NCBI GenBank assembly: GCA_019775845.1
Contig: JADQAV010000003.1
Location: 248,001-312,000 of the forward strand
Direction: 5' to 3'
Source of the DNA: Myrmaecium sp. VS I D KN 1
Lineage: Eukaryota; Ascomycota; Dothideomycetes; Valsariales; Valsariaceae
DNA: 64,000 nt
The translations under genes and the position numbers were made by a program. Below the pieces are notes generated by a model. That model did no database searches and had not been told where the DNA came from. It was given only the letters and a program-made list of their open reading frames with translations. Shown piece after piece: positions 34,086 through 44,506 of this stretch (its first letter is position 1; every line of letters starts with the position of its first letter).

Positions 34086-34705
34086 TTACTCCTCCTGATC
34101 GGCGAACAGAGCACGACCCTCCTTGGAGTTGAGGAACTCGTTCCTATCCGCGCATTAGCATCCGTGTCCTGTCGTCCAACAAGCCATCGCAACGCCATTG
34201 GCATCGGAATCGGGGCGACTTCTTACTTCTTGATGGCCCAGTCCATGATCATGTATCCGGCGATGAGCGGAGGCGCCCAGTACAGGATCTGCTGCTTTGT
34301 CCGGCGGAAAGTGTTGAAGACGGCGGCGTGGGCCGTGCCGGCGAGGGGACGCTGACGGTTCGGGGAGAGCGAGTAGGAGATAACGCCCTTTTGTGGGGGG
34401 GAGCCTGGAGATCGATCATGTAAGCCTTTGGTTGCGTTGAATGCGAGAGCGCTTGGAGCGATGCAACTCGAGCGAAGTCCGGAGACTGTGGTGATGCGAA
34501 GCGATTGGGAGAGCTGCCGTACCAAGAGAACCCCACCAGCCCATGTACCTAAAGCGACCCGTTAGCAAATGATCCCAGAGAGCTATATGAAGCCAACGAC
34601 GCATCGCTTTCCATCAAGTGGCCGAATGGCTCGTCGTTGGTCTCAAGTATCCGGAACGCCGGGGTACACATACTGGCCAGGAAGCTTTTCACCGCCGCCA
34701 CCCAT
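34086..34705 (-). CDS. QCR8: Cytochrome bc1 complex subunit 8 (ubiquinone-binding subunit)
   Basis: Small single-span subunit of respiratory complex III. Four exons: 34705-34674, 34548-34523, 34404-34227 and 34143-34086. They total 294 nt, 97 residues. The 26-nt second exon is easily missed, but it gives GQYMGWWGSLG before SPPQKGVISYSLSPNRQ, and the last exon gives KNEFLNSKEGRALFADQEE, both as in other fungal Qcr8. SYSLSPNRQRPLAG and the span ILYWAPPLIAGYMIMDWAI are the family core. The last intron carries a clear GCTAAT branch point. Reading through that intron would end the protein after DWAIKK. It is divergent from PHB1 across 329 bp. Confidence 0.92.
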
Positions 34706-35034
34706 GATGTCGGTTATTCAGATTATTCGGAGGTAAGAGTTAGGAGAGGAGCGTGAGGCGTGAGACGGGTTGTCAATCGCAAGCAATGATGTACGTTGTG
34801 TGCAGGACCGGAAGTTCTGACGACGGGAGCCATGGAACTTTGAAGATGCTTGGCGTCGATTTCGCGCTTTCCCCAAAAAAGAACAGAAGCAGCGGGCATG
34901 AACTTCCGACCGAGCTTTTGCTTGGTGAACCACCCCATCACGAGCATACGGCATCACAGCTCCCTTGCCTAATCTCATCGCCCGCCCGAGGATCGTCCCG
35001 TAACCGTTCCAGGCATCTTCGAAGACGCTTCACC
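34706..35034. promoter_or_regulatory. Divergent promoter QCR8/PHB1
   Basis: 329 bp between the start codons of two nuclear genes for mitochondrial inner-membrane proteins, so co-regulation is plausible. No TATA box obvious. Confidence 0.55.
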
Positions 35035-35979
35035 ATGGCTAACGCCCTCAACGCCATCTACAAGTGGGCGGTCCCCGCCGCGGTCGGCCTTTCTTTCGTC
35101 CAGGCCTCGATGTACGATGTCAAGGGCGGATCGCGGGCTGTGATCTTCGACAGGATTCAGGGTGTCAAGGATACCGTCTCGAATGAGGGCACACACTTCT
35201 TGATCCCGTGGCTGCAGAAGGCCATCATCTACGACGTCCGGACCAAGCCGAGGAACATCTCCACCACAACAGGAAGCAAGGATTTGCAGATGGTCAGCTT
35301 GACCTTGAGGGTACTTCACAGGCCGGAGGTTAAGGCGCTGCCGAAGATCTATCAGGTACGGATATGAGGTCCCGGAATAATCCCCGCGCTTCCGGCGGGG
35401 CGAAAGACATGAGGATTCGGAGATTTGGGGCAACCTGGCTAATGCCGTATTTGATAGAACCTTGGTCAAGACTACGACGAGCGTGTCCTCCCCTCCATCG
35501 GTAACGAAGTCCTCAAAGCCATTGTAGCCCAGTTCGACGCCGCCGAGCTCATTACCCAGCGTGAAGCCGTCAGCAACCGCATCCGCAGCGAGCTCCTCAA
35601 GCGTGCCCAAGAGTTCAACATCGCCCTGGAGGATGTCTCCATAACACATATGACCTTCGGCAAGGAGTTCACCAAAGCCGTCGAGGAAAAGCAGATTGCG
35701 CAGCAGGAGGCGGAACGGGCACGGTTCGTGGTCGAGAAGGCCGAGCAGGAGAGGCAAGCCAACGTCATCCGCGCCGAGGGTGAAGCTGAGGCTGCCGACA
35801 CCATCAGCAAGGCCATCGCGAAGTATGGCGAGGGTCTTATCATGATCAGAAAGATTGATACCCAGAAGGAGGTGGCCCAGACCTTGGCCCGCAACCCGAA
35901 CGTTTCCTACCTCCCCAGCGGCTCTGGAAGCAGCGACGGCAAGAGCGGCGCCAACTTCCTTCTCGGCTTGAGGTCTTAA
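35035..35979 (+). CDS. PHB1: Prohibitin 1
   Basis: SPFH/Band 7 protein that forms ring complexes with PHB2 in the mitochondrial inner membrane; chaperones membrane proteins and affects m-AAA protease activity. Two exons, 35035-35355 and 35458-35979, encode 280 residues, the normal size. The hydrophobic N-terminus ([19 protein letters not shown]) anchors it without a cleaved presequence. The SPFH core includes [35 protein letters not shown] and [21 protein letters not shown]. The coiled coil [20 protein letters not shown] follows. The short C-terminus, and the absence of the N-terminal extension of PHB2, point to PHB1. Confidence 0.95.
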
Positions 35980-36420
35980 ACCAGGGCTTGTTTTCGGGTA
36001 AGGTAATGCATGGGTTGGTGAGTTTTCCGGCGTCTGTGTGAGTTCGGCCTGGTGCTGCTGTGTACCAAACTTCTACTCTTCTTGTAGCATAGAAAATCCA
36101 TCCTCTTTCTTCATCATCACAGTCCCAGGGTCTTTCCTGGGACGTGTGCTTCAGTCATTGAGGAGGGGTAGGTTTCCGGTTTCCCTCGGGTGGAAGTCCG
36201 AGTTGATATTGGAAAATGTTCCGAGCCTTACTACTCACAACCGTCTCTTCCACACCTTCTCTCGCAATCCTTTCAGGAAAACGGCCATTCCATCATAATA
36301 ACATTCAGCCACGCCTTGCCTTTCTGCGTTCCTCGCCAGTTTCCCGCGATTTTCCCTCAGTCTCCGTCCGCCGATCGGTTGCGCGAAGAGTGACGTCACA
36401 CGGCCTCAAGATATTCCCAG

Positions 36421-37085
36421 ATGCAGCGCTCACCACTACCAAGGACAATCTTCCATTTCTCACGCTCAGTATTCTCAAAACCCCGTAGCATAAGTCCTAT
36501 CGTCCCGAGTCGCACATATACCAATTCTCTTCGCGTCCTGTCCAGAATGAGGCTCACCGGCTCCTGCTTCTGCAAGCGCCTCACCTACGAAGTGAACCTG
36601 AACTCGGCCGACGACGCGCGCACCTCCATCTGCCACTGTAGCAGCTGCAAGGTACGTCCATATGCCCCCAGTCCCCCCTCAGCCAGGCGCTAGCACCTCT
36701 CACACCCCACCGTCTGTGTAGAAAGCCTTCGGGACCAACTACGGCCTAACCGCCAAGATCCCCCTCGACTCCTTCAAGTACACCTCCGCCGCCCGCCCCC
36801 GCGAGTTCGTCGCTGAGAACGGCGTGCACCGCGAGTTCTGCGAGAACTGCGGCAGCTACATCCTCGAGTACGGCGAGCAGGCCAAGGAGAAGTTCCGGTA
36901 CATCTGCGTGGGCAGCCTGGACGATCCGGAAGCGTTGCCGCCGAAGGGCGAGTTCTTTTGCAAGTTGAGAAGTAGTTGGATGCCCGAAGTGCCTGGTAAG
37001 TTGTTTGATTGGCGGCAATGCTGGTGGAGCTGTGACTGACCCGGGTTGATTAGGGCTTTTCCATAAACAGGAGATCAAGGAGTAG
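36421..37085 (+). CDS. GFA/CENP-V-type zinc protein
   Basis: Member of the glutathione-dependent formaldehyde-activating-like family; biochemical role of most fungal members unknown. Exons: 36421-36651, 36722-36995 and 37054-37085, 178 residues from ATG 36421, or 136 from the internal ATG 36547. Zinc ligands are visible as GSCFCKRLTYE, CHCSSCKKAFG (across intron 1) and FCENCGSYILEYG. The 42-residue extension from the first ATG (MQRSPLPRTIFHFSRSVFSK...) is Arg/Ser-rich without acids, like a mitochondrial presequence, while the internal Met starts the conserved domain (MRLTGSC). Both starts may be used. Confidence 0.85.
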
Positions 37086-37468
37086 GGTGTTGACATACCT
37101 CGTGTCGGTTGGTAAGGATTACGTGACGTGAATGACAGCCCTTCGTGTTTCTGCATCTGGATGACGTTTGAACATGTATACATGCGTTGAGCGGTCGGTG
37201 TTAGGTGAGCGTTGTAGCGTGAGATGTGAAAGGTTGTCAGATTTCACGTGGGTGAGGTAAACGCCCAGCAAGATGGTTCATTCTTCTTCTTCATTTTCCT
37301 CTTGAAAGTCTTCAGTCAGTCCAAAAATCTCATGTCTTTTCCTCATGGTTATATTAAGTCAGGTTAAATCATTTCATCTTCTATCAGTCATCTTCTCATT
37401 ACACTGTCGAGCAGCAAAAAGCAAAGACTGAAGAGTTAGCGGGACGGAGGCCAGTAGAACGCAAAAGC

Positions 37469-37660
37469 AAAAAGAGTTCGGCCGCTTTAAAGCGGCCTAC
37501 ATCTCCCGGAGCGCCCTGTCGGGTTCGAACCTGGTGTCCTCGCTCCTAGAACCACTAACCGGCCCGGCGACAGCTTTTAATGTGAACATTCGTTCACAAA
37601 CCACTGTGCCAACCCTGTCTCTTTTGAGTATGGGATTGCTTTAGGTCTTACGGTCTGATC
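37469..37660 (-). ncRNA. Possible Pol III transcript or 5S/tRNA-derived relic
   Basis: On the minus strand these occur in order: TATATAT at 37692-37686; a GCCGGGCCGGTTAGTGGTT segment (37568-37550) close to the box region of filamentous-fungal 5S rRNA as I remember it; a perfect B box GGTTCGAACCC (37531-37521); a 6-bp stem CTGTCG/CGACAG enclosing both (37573-37568 with 37521-37516); an 18-bp perfect palindrome (37497-37480); and TTTTT (37473-37469). It does not fold as a normal tRNA: the T-arm stem fails and the A-to-B box distance is short. It may be a degenerate 5S copy, a SINE head or a new Pol III RNA. The 5' end is a guess from the TATA distance. Confidence 0.35.
37480..37497. repeat. 18-bp perfect palindrome GGCCGCTTTAAAGCGGCC
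   Basis: Self-complementary 18-mer centred on TTTAAA, 7 bp before a T5 run on the minus strand, so it could form a terminator-like hairpin in RNA. Confidence 0.9.
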
Positions 37661-37726
37661 CATTGGTAAGAGTACTGTTAGGGGGATATATAACCACCTA
37701 GTTTTTCGAGGCTCGACACGGGAGCT

Positions 37727-37917
37727 CTCGCAGCCGCGTCTACGCCTTGTGCGCCTGATTCTCCGACAGGGCCGGTACGCGGGCTCTGACAGCGCGTTCA
37801 CAACCGGGTGCGCCTAGCTTTCTGGCAGCGCGTCCACACCTAGGTGCGCCTAATCTTTAAACAGAGCTGAGACGGGAGCTCTGGCAGCGCTTCCACACCT
37901 AGGTGCGCCGCACATGT
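37727..37917. repeat. Nested tandem repeat, four copies of a 36-37-bp unit
   Basis: Copies begin at 37727, 37786, 37822 and 37881 with the theme CTGGCAGCGCGTCCACACCT then AGGTGCGCCTAATCTTT. Spacings of 59, 36 and 59 bp show a 95-bp two-unit block that was itself duplicated. Copies 3 and 4 are nearly identical; 1 and 2 are more diverged. Confidence 0.85.
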
Positions 37918-38477
37918 TTACAGCCGTCGCTCCCGCACGTTGCACGGTTTGGACGAAGTGGTATGAGGCTACGAGTAGGCATTGCACACATGCATCACGA
38001 CCATGGGCTGTCAAACCCGGATAAACACATTTGAGTGGGGAGATTCTTCATTTTATGCTAATTGCTAATAGCTATCGTTAAGACGTGGCATCCGCTGCCT
38101 AAGCTCGCAGAGACCATTCTGGTAAGGCCTGACATCAAGACCATGACCGACGCTATGGAAAAGGTGGGAATCATCGTGAATGGGTATCTCTGAAATCATT
38201 TTCCTCACAAGATGTGGAAAAGGAAGAGATTGAAGAGAAGCACGGCCGTTATAAGAAAGGAAATGAAGGGGAAAGGAAATGAAATGTTTGTTTAGAACTG
38301 ACTTCTGCGCAGTGCTTAGCTTTGTCGCACCGCTGATTCTCCAAAAAACCCACGTTTTGTTTGTCCCATCACGTAGTCGGTGTTTTCATTTCTGGTGTGG
38401 TGCATGGCAATATGGCCCAAAGCCCAACTCCGGTCATGAGGCTGCCCGGCCAAGCGGATCACGCCTTGATCAGATTT

Positions 38478-40089
38478 TCAAGCAACGGGATTGCTACCAA
38501 CGGGATTGGCGTTGCGAGAAGCAGGACGGTGGCCATCGTCGAGCTCTGGCGTCGCGTGCTCCAGCGGGATCGGGCGCAAAGAAGCCATCATATCCTCGTT
38601 CATCTTCTGCAACATGCCTTTGTCGACGTTGTGACCGCTGAGCGCCTTCTTCATCTCCTCCGATATGGAATCCACCCTCATAAAGCCGGTCGGTGGGCCA
38701 ACATTGATGGGACCAAGCGAGCGCCGATGGGGGTGGAGGGAGGCCCGGTTGCCGTTGACGACCGACATGGGAGGGCCTTGCGCCTGGCGACGGTTGCGAT
38801 AGAGCCAGAAGAGAACCGCGCCCAGCATCGCCGCTCCGACAAGCGCGCCGACGACGATGCCTGCCGTTTTAGCGCCGTTGTCGGAGGATTTGTTGTGCTC
38901 GGTTGCTTCCATGATTGCAGTCGCGTTTGCGGTAGCGGAAGCAAGGGAAGCAGTAATCTTGGTATCTGTGGCGGAGGCGACGGAATCTGTGGACGTCGAT
39001 GTTTGAAATGCTGACTGCGTTAGTGAAGGATCGCTCTCTGAAGATGTTTCTACCGTGAGCGAAGAAGTCGCGTCCGTGACGGGCGATGTTTCAGAGGTGA
39101 CGGCCGTAAGTGAAGTAGCGAAAACAGCTGGAAGTAGGGCGTTTGTTGGGGACGCCTCCGTGACCGGCGCAACGGCGGTGAACTCACTCATCATGGTGTC
39201 CGATACGGAGGCCACCGACACCACCGCGCTGTCCACCTCCGTGGCCGCTGCAGCCGAAGTCGACAGGCACCCGGTCGCAGCTGCACTGGTGCTGCCTTCC
39301 CAGTCTCCGAAACTGATAGCAGCCGACTCCGAAGCGGCGGATGCGGGTCCCCAGTCTGCGAATCCGGTGGTGGCTGTCTCCGCTGCGATCCTGGACGCCG
39401 CGGCCCAGTTCATCTTGTGAGATCCGACAGTGGTTAGTAGCGTGGTCTGCGTAGAAGTCGGCTTTGAGAAAGGACTATACGAGACGGCCTCCGGCGTCTT
39501 GATGAATGTGCCTTCGTCCACCATGCTGTTGACGGAGAGAGGAGTGGGCATGGAGATCTCAGACTCCTTCAACGTAGCTGGACGGCCGTGAGACGCACTT
39601 ACTTTGCTTGCAAATGCTACCATAGCGATGCCTTCGAGCGTCTTCGGTTTCAGAATGAGAGGCACGACGGCGGTGTTCGAAGTCGCCGCGGGAACCGGCG
39701 GTCGCGTGGAAGAGTCACTGGTGGAAGAGACAGAGTTCGGATTGGTTGGTTGGTGCTGGATACTGATGCTATTGAGATCTTGGGCGGGAATGAGCTCATC
39801 CGTGTCACCTATAAGATTTCCCAGTTAGTGATCGACGCTCTCGAAGAGTTGTAGTATGGAATCAAAGGTTCCTTCAACGGGCAGTATCTCCCTCCTTTGG
39901 AGGACAATGCAATCGGCGTTCTGCTGGCATGCTATGGTGAACGGGGAAATTGCTCTCACTATCGAAGATCTGGGTCGGGCTCAGGGTCGACAAGGTCTTG
40001 AGATCGTAGTTCGTAGCGGTGCTATTGCAATCGACCATGAGCAAGAGGCACAAGATGCCGACGAGGCAGCAGAGGATGGCAGCCTTCAT
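38478..40089 (-). CDS. Predicted single-pass surface protein, Ser/Thr-rich ectodomain
   Basis: No known family. Exon 1 40089-39879 opens with a strong signal peptide (MKAAILCCLVGILCLLLMVDC). Exon 2 39808-38478 joins in phase to give about 513 residues. The intron 39879-39807 uses a weak donor (GTTGAAG) but a good ACTAAC branch point and TATAG acceptor. The ectodomain is very rich in Ser, Thr and Ala (likely O-mannosylated). A span AGIVVGALVGAAMLGAVLFWLY is followed by YRNRRQ and a cytosolic tail of about 90 residues containing HPHRRSLGPINVG and MRVDSISEEM. The layout is that of Wsc/Mid2-type wall sensors, but there is no WSC domain. It is the last of four same-strand membrane-protein genes. 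Confidence 0.7.
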
Positions 40090-40781
40090 AGCTTCGACCT
40101 ACTCAGCCAAGCGACGGGGAGGGCGCAACGCGTGGCGACGAGAAGAGGGCGAGGCGTCTTTGTCGCGATGAAGCCCGTGGCGTTCGTGGCGGCGTGGCCG
40201 GTGAGGTCGAGCGGGGGACGACGAACAATAGGGTGGTGACGGAGATCTGCGTGCTAAAAGAACGAAGAAAGGAGGTGGAGGAGACGGTTCGTTGGACAAT
40301 GTTTGCGGGTTTGTAGGGAGTGGTCAATGGGGAAAACTTGGTGAAGACGGGACCGGCAGCCTTGCATGAGGCACCAACAAGGTGCTTGTGAGGCAGCAAC
40401 GTCTTCGGCAACTGGGAAATGCTTGCGTTCAGATATAAAACAAATGGAAATACCCCAAGATCAGAACGGAAATCACATGATAGGAAAGAAGAACTGGAGA
40501 GTGGAAATTTGACTGGTTGATTCTCCATATCCGCCGCAGGTTTTCTAGTTTAGTCTAAAGGCACCGATCACTGACAGATGTTTTCGCAGAAATGTCTGCT
40601 ATAAAGTATGCTTCAGTCATGATCTATTGCAATACAGTTAAAATAAGAGTGAGACGGTGTCTCTGGTAGCGCACTTACCGTTGCTTTCAAAACGCACAAG
40701 AACCGACCGTCTTTGTTGCCCAACAGAACCACGTTCCGCCCCAACACCTGAAGTAAACCGCACACCAAGCGGAAAGCCTCG

Positions 40782-41552
40782 TCAGATAAACTCCCGCACT
40801 CTAGCAGCATGCTGGATATTCTCAAGTTCGAACGCTTGCTCTTGCTGCAGATGATGCGCCGCAAACCGGTCCGGCGAAAAGGTCGAGTGCTCCGTTTGCT
40901 GGGCTGGAATCGGCACGGATACCGGCAAGGTGGGTGAGATGTGAGGAACCGTCTCCGCAGCGCGAACGTCGTGGGACTTTTGGGGGCGTTTGAGCCTCCT
41001 CCAGAGTTTCCGATGGAAAGCGAGCGCGAGGACGAGCATGCTGAAGATAGTGATGAATACCACGACGATGACCCAGGGTAGCCAAGCGCGGTTTTTGCTT
41101 GCGATGTCCGTTCCTTCGGTTTTCTGCTTTACGTCTGGAGTTGAGGTGTGAGCGGGAGTTTGGCTGACGGCTGAGGTGTTTGCCATTGTGGTGGCCATGA
41201 CGAGAATAGAAGAGGCCACTGCTTGGTACAAGTGAAGTAGTACCGGAGTGTCCAGAGTATGGGTGACCGGAAGGCTTAGCGTAGTCGGATCCAACCACAC
41301 GCTCGCTGAAGCAAGTCCAAACAGTTGACCACTTTCCAGAATCTGGTGGCCTGGGACCCTCGAAATTTGCAGGTTGTAAGAGCACGTTGCCGGCAGAGTT
41401 GAAGTGTGGAGTCTGACGAAGTGTTGCGCAATTTCCCCGGGAGTGTTAGATTGACTCGAGGAAAGAGGAGCACCCTCGAGTACTGCCTTCAAATAACAGG
41501 CGGAGATAGAGGTAGGAGGGGCGGTGTGACACGGTGATAATAGGGATCCAAC
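40782..41552 (-). CDS. Predicted single-pass membrane protein, 5' end unresolved
   Basis: Not recognised. The frame is open from 41552 to the stop at 40782 with no ATG before the middle, so one or more 5' exons are missing from this model; the upstream stretch SINPCLQAFAFPWSASC in another frame (about 41690-41590) may belong to it. Visible: CHTAPPTSISACYLKAVLEG with cysteines, a Ser/Thr-rich stalk, a span WLPWVIVVVFITIFSMLVLA, the basic stop-transfer HRKLWRRLKR and a tail of about 65 residues. The architecture matches its neighbours on both sides. Confidence 0.55.
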   Translation of the reverse strand, partial: VGSLLSPCHTAPPTSISACYLKAVLEGAPLSSSQSNTPGEIAQHFVRLHTSTLPATCSYNLQISRVPGHQILESGQLFGLASASVWLDPTTLSLPVTHTLDTPVLLHLYQAVASSILVMATTMANTSAVSQTPAHTSTPDVKQKTEGTDIASKNRAWLPWVIVVVFITIFSMLVLALAFHRKLWRRLKRPQKSHDVRAAETVPHISPTLPVSVPIPAQQTEHSTFSPDRFAAHHLQQEQAFELENIQHAARVREFI

Positions 41553-42035
41553 TCAACACAGCAGTGTCACTTCTGAGCACCTCAATTACACGTCTCGTTT
41601 GTTTTGTCCACGATGGGTTCCAACGATGGGTTCCAATAGACTGGTACAAGATGCAGACCAAGGAAAAGCAAATGCTTGGAGGCACGGGTTGATAGAGAAC
41701 GGAGGAAGAGAAATTACTTAGAAAAAGGGGAAAAAAAAAAGAACTGCTTTTGATGATTCGAAGAGACTGCGCACATCGCTCGATCCCGTCCTCCTACTCA
41801 GTGATGCTACAAGCAATATTCATATCCCGAAGCCTCTCTTTAAATGCGTATCGATTTGTTTTTGCGAGCATTACACGCGGTCCATGTCTTACAAGCCTCG
41901 TTTGGCATCATTTCCTCCAGTATTACACATCTCACCCGGCTATCCGACTTCGTTCTGGTGCCATTGGTCATTCCACGAATGGCCTCGAATGTACTAATAA
42001 AAGTTATAGTTGCTCTCCAGATCCGCAAGTTTCTA
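41553..42035. other. Short intergenic region, may hold 5' exons of the gene to its left
   Basis: Candidate upstream coding (Cys-containing) at 41590-41700 on the minus strand and a poly-A/poly-T tract at about 41731-41740. No splice solution was certain. Confidence 0.35.
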
Positions 42036-43033
42036 CTAATTCAGCCTGGTCATCGACTGAGAAGTGATCCGATGATGATTATTATGATGTCTCGTCGGTC
42101 CCTTGAGCGACTGGCGCCGAAGCCAGGAGTAAAAGAAGCCAATCACAACGGATCCGACAACAGCAACAAGTCCGAGGACAAGTCCAGTGATGGCTCCGCG
42201 AGTTAAAAGGCCTTTTGACTCCGTGGCAGGGCTACCATTGTCACTTTCTTCACTAGCGTTCGAGGATGGCGAGACCTGTGAGATATAGACAGTTTTAGAT
42301 TCCTGGTTAGACGTGGAATTCGTGGTAGTGTGAAAGGTTGAACTTGAAACGGCTGTCGAAGTGTATCTTGCGGGTACTGTCGAGCCCATTGTCGGAGTCA
42401 TTGTTGGAATCATTGTCGGGGTCGATGAGCTATAGGAGGGCGTAGCCAAAGCGTCGGTATATGGGAGTAGGGTGTATTTCGCGGTGGGAGTTTCCGTAGA
42501 AGGATCTGGCACGTTGAGAGTCACTTCATCGAGACTGTTGTAGTTCACGTAGGCATATTGAAAGATACCTCCAACAGCGGAACATAGTACCATGGTCTGC
42601 TCCTCATACGTATTGTATAGAGTTGCACAAGCGGGTGCTTCCTGGTTACTGAGTTCGAATACTCAGTCAGCATGGCAACAGACGGCTGAACAAGCCCGCC
42701 TTACCAGATTGTGACGCCGGCAGTGTCGCCCGTCACCTCAGTAGCAAACGCTGCTCCATAGTCGATGCAAGTAGTGCGAGCACCGCAGGAGGCAGTGGTG
42801 CAACAGCCTATGTTACTGCCTTGAGTAAAGCATTGGCCAGTGGAACAGCTCATGAAACCAATGCCATCACAATCGTCCACACTCCCGGCTTGACGAGCGA
42901 GGAAAGCATCGGAAGCCTGCGCAGCGCTACTCTCCATTGTTGCCCATGAAGTGATCGTTTGATGAGCGAGGCTATCGTCGCGAGATCCGGCCATGGCACC
43001 GTGGAAGAACAATGAAAGAACAATGAAATCCAT
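42036..43033 (-). CDS. Cys-rich secreted-ectodomain single-pass membrane protein
   Basis: No named family. Exons 43033-42705 and 42648-42036 (57-bp intron; GTAAGG donor, CTCAG acceptor) encode 313 residues. A signal peptide MDFIVLSLFFHGAMAG is followed by a compact domain with many Cys (DDCDGIGFMSCSTGQC, IGCCTTASCGARTTCIDY, VTICNQEAPACATL, MVLCSAVGG). The splice itself creates the Cys of VTIC. A Ser/Thr/Pro stalk, a span GLVLGLVAVVGSVVIGFFYSWL and a short tail rich in His and Arg follow. The Cys pattern resembles a type common in uncharacterised ascomycete surface proteins. Receptor or wall-sensor function is inference. Confidence 0.75.
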
Positions 43034-44359
43034 GTCTGGTGTTGACGGCGAGCGTGCCGAGTGGGGGATGCGTGCTGAACGGGAAGGCGAGATAGGTTAC
43101 CTTCGCTACGCGGTTGCAGACGGTGTCCACCACCTTGCGAAAATGACGCCGGAAGCTGGAGCGCGAATTTTCCGAGCCAGAAGATCCTGCACGGCAGGTA
43201 CAGTCCTGGTGCGTCCGACTTATGAGAATGCGGATGATCTAACGATGCCCCTCGTTCTTCAGCACTGCAGTGTACAACCAACGAAGCACCATACAACTTC
43301 ACTCAATGGCTGCACTCACAGTCTGCACGATTGGACGCTTTCCCAACTGTAAGTAGTGATATGCCATGTGGTCTGGTTCACGCCGATATTGTGTCCAGAC
43401 TCCTACTATCTCTTCACTGGCAACGTCACGGTCGTTTGACATTAACCGGTATACACGCAACCATGACCACCGAAGACGAAGATCATTACCACAGTATATT
43501 GTCTAGACTTTATGGAACATGAGGCCAACTTTCCACGGTTAAGAAGGTTTAGTAAACTAAGACGCCAAAGACGTCCTTCAGTCGGGGAACTCGCCGGTAA
43601 ATCCTTGGCTTCTACAGAGCTTTCATGGTAAGTCGACATACAGTCGCAAAGCAATGGCGAGAGCTCCTTTCTAGCCACATCATCCTAGCCCGAGGCTTGA
43701 TCTCTAAGGAGTCTCTCAAACAAGCTACTATATACTTCAGCCGTGTCCTAGCTACAAGCATGTCATACAGCAGAAGACTAGCAGATGGTGTGTGAAAGCA
43801 TGTATTTGACTTGCTCTACCCTAAGACATGGCTCCTTTCTGTCGGTCTTGTCTCCCATCAAAATTTAGCACAGAAGTCACGCCAAGCCCCCAGGACCTGT
43901 CAGCCTCGCACGCGGGATTCAGTATAAACCCAGTTCGAACTCTGGTTGTCATTACCATACAACACCGCCTCTCAACAACTTAGAAAAAGATCACGGCCAG
44001 TACATGAGGTGGAAGTAGCATTATGGAATAAAAATTTCGAATGAAGAGTCCTAAGGTGATATCCAGATACGCCCGGTCTGATGCTGTTACGGTGGATCCG
44101 CTTATTTTGCTTCAACGCCCGTTCCATGCCGATCGACCAATGGGAGAAGGACAAAGTTAACCTCACTCCTTCCTGACGGACGTGTTCAAGAAGGACGGCA
44201 CCAAAAGAACAGGAAGTGTTGGAGACCGTCCAGTAACACGGGGAAGGTGATAGTGTCGGTGACAGAGCTGTCTCGAAACATCCAGAGCCATTCTTCCTGA
44301 GCACATCCAGCTTTTCCATCCGGACGATGCGAAATGAGGGCGTCCCTCGCAACCGCCAT
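43034..44359. other. Intergenic, about 1.3 kb, no gene found
   Basis: Short frames only. A TTCGAA-centred near-palindrome at about 43931-43946 was considered and rejected as a tRNA arm. Confidence 0.4.
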
Positions 44360-44459
44360 CTAGTAGCCCATCACCCCAGTCCCCGCAAAGAACGTCGAGG
44401 GCGCAGGGTGAGCATAGGGCGAATAGGGCGGAGGGTCGTAGGGCGGATATGACGGCAGC

Positions 44460-44506
<47 letters not shown>

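Larger units (their letters stand above)
37086..38477. other. Intergenic accessory region with repeats and a possible RNA locus
   Basis: Holds the Pol III-like signals at 37469-37693 and the nested tandem repeat at 37727-37917, listed separately. The remainder (37920-38477) shows no protein gene. Confidence 0.5.

Noticed and set aside
37500-37575. Canonical tRNA gene at the B box
   Set aside because: The T-stem does not pair beyond GGTTCGAACC, there is no anticodon arm, and box spacing is too short; kept only as a Pol III-like locus.
39525-39602. GTAAGT donor inside the surface-protein gene with an AACAG acceptor 77 bp later
   Set aside because: Splicing it shifts the frame and ends the protein before its transmembrane span, so the unspliced frame was kept.
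40103-40528. 141-codon minus-strand frame before the surface-protein gene
   Set aside because: It overlaps the true signal-peptide exon start in another frame, and its composition is not protein-like.
43925-43950. TTCGAA-centred near-palindrome that looks like a tRNA T-arm
   Set aside because: It lacks the GG/CC of a B box, and no acceptor, D or anticodon arm could be placed around it.
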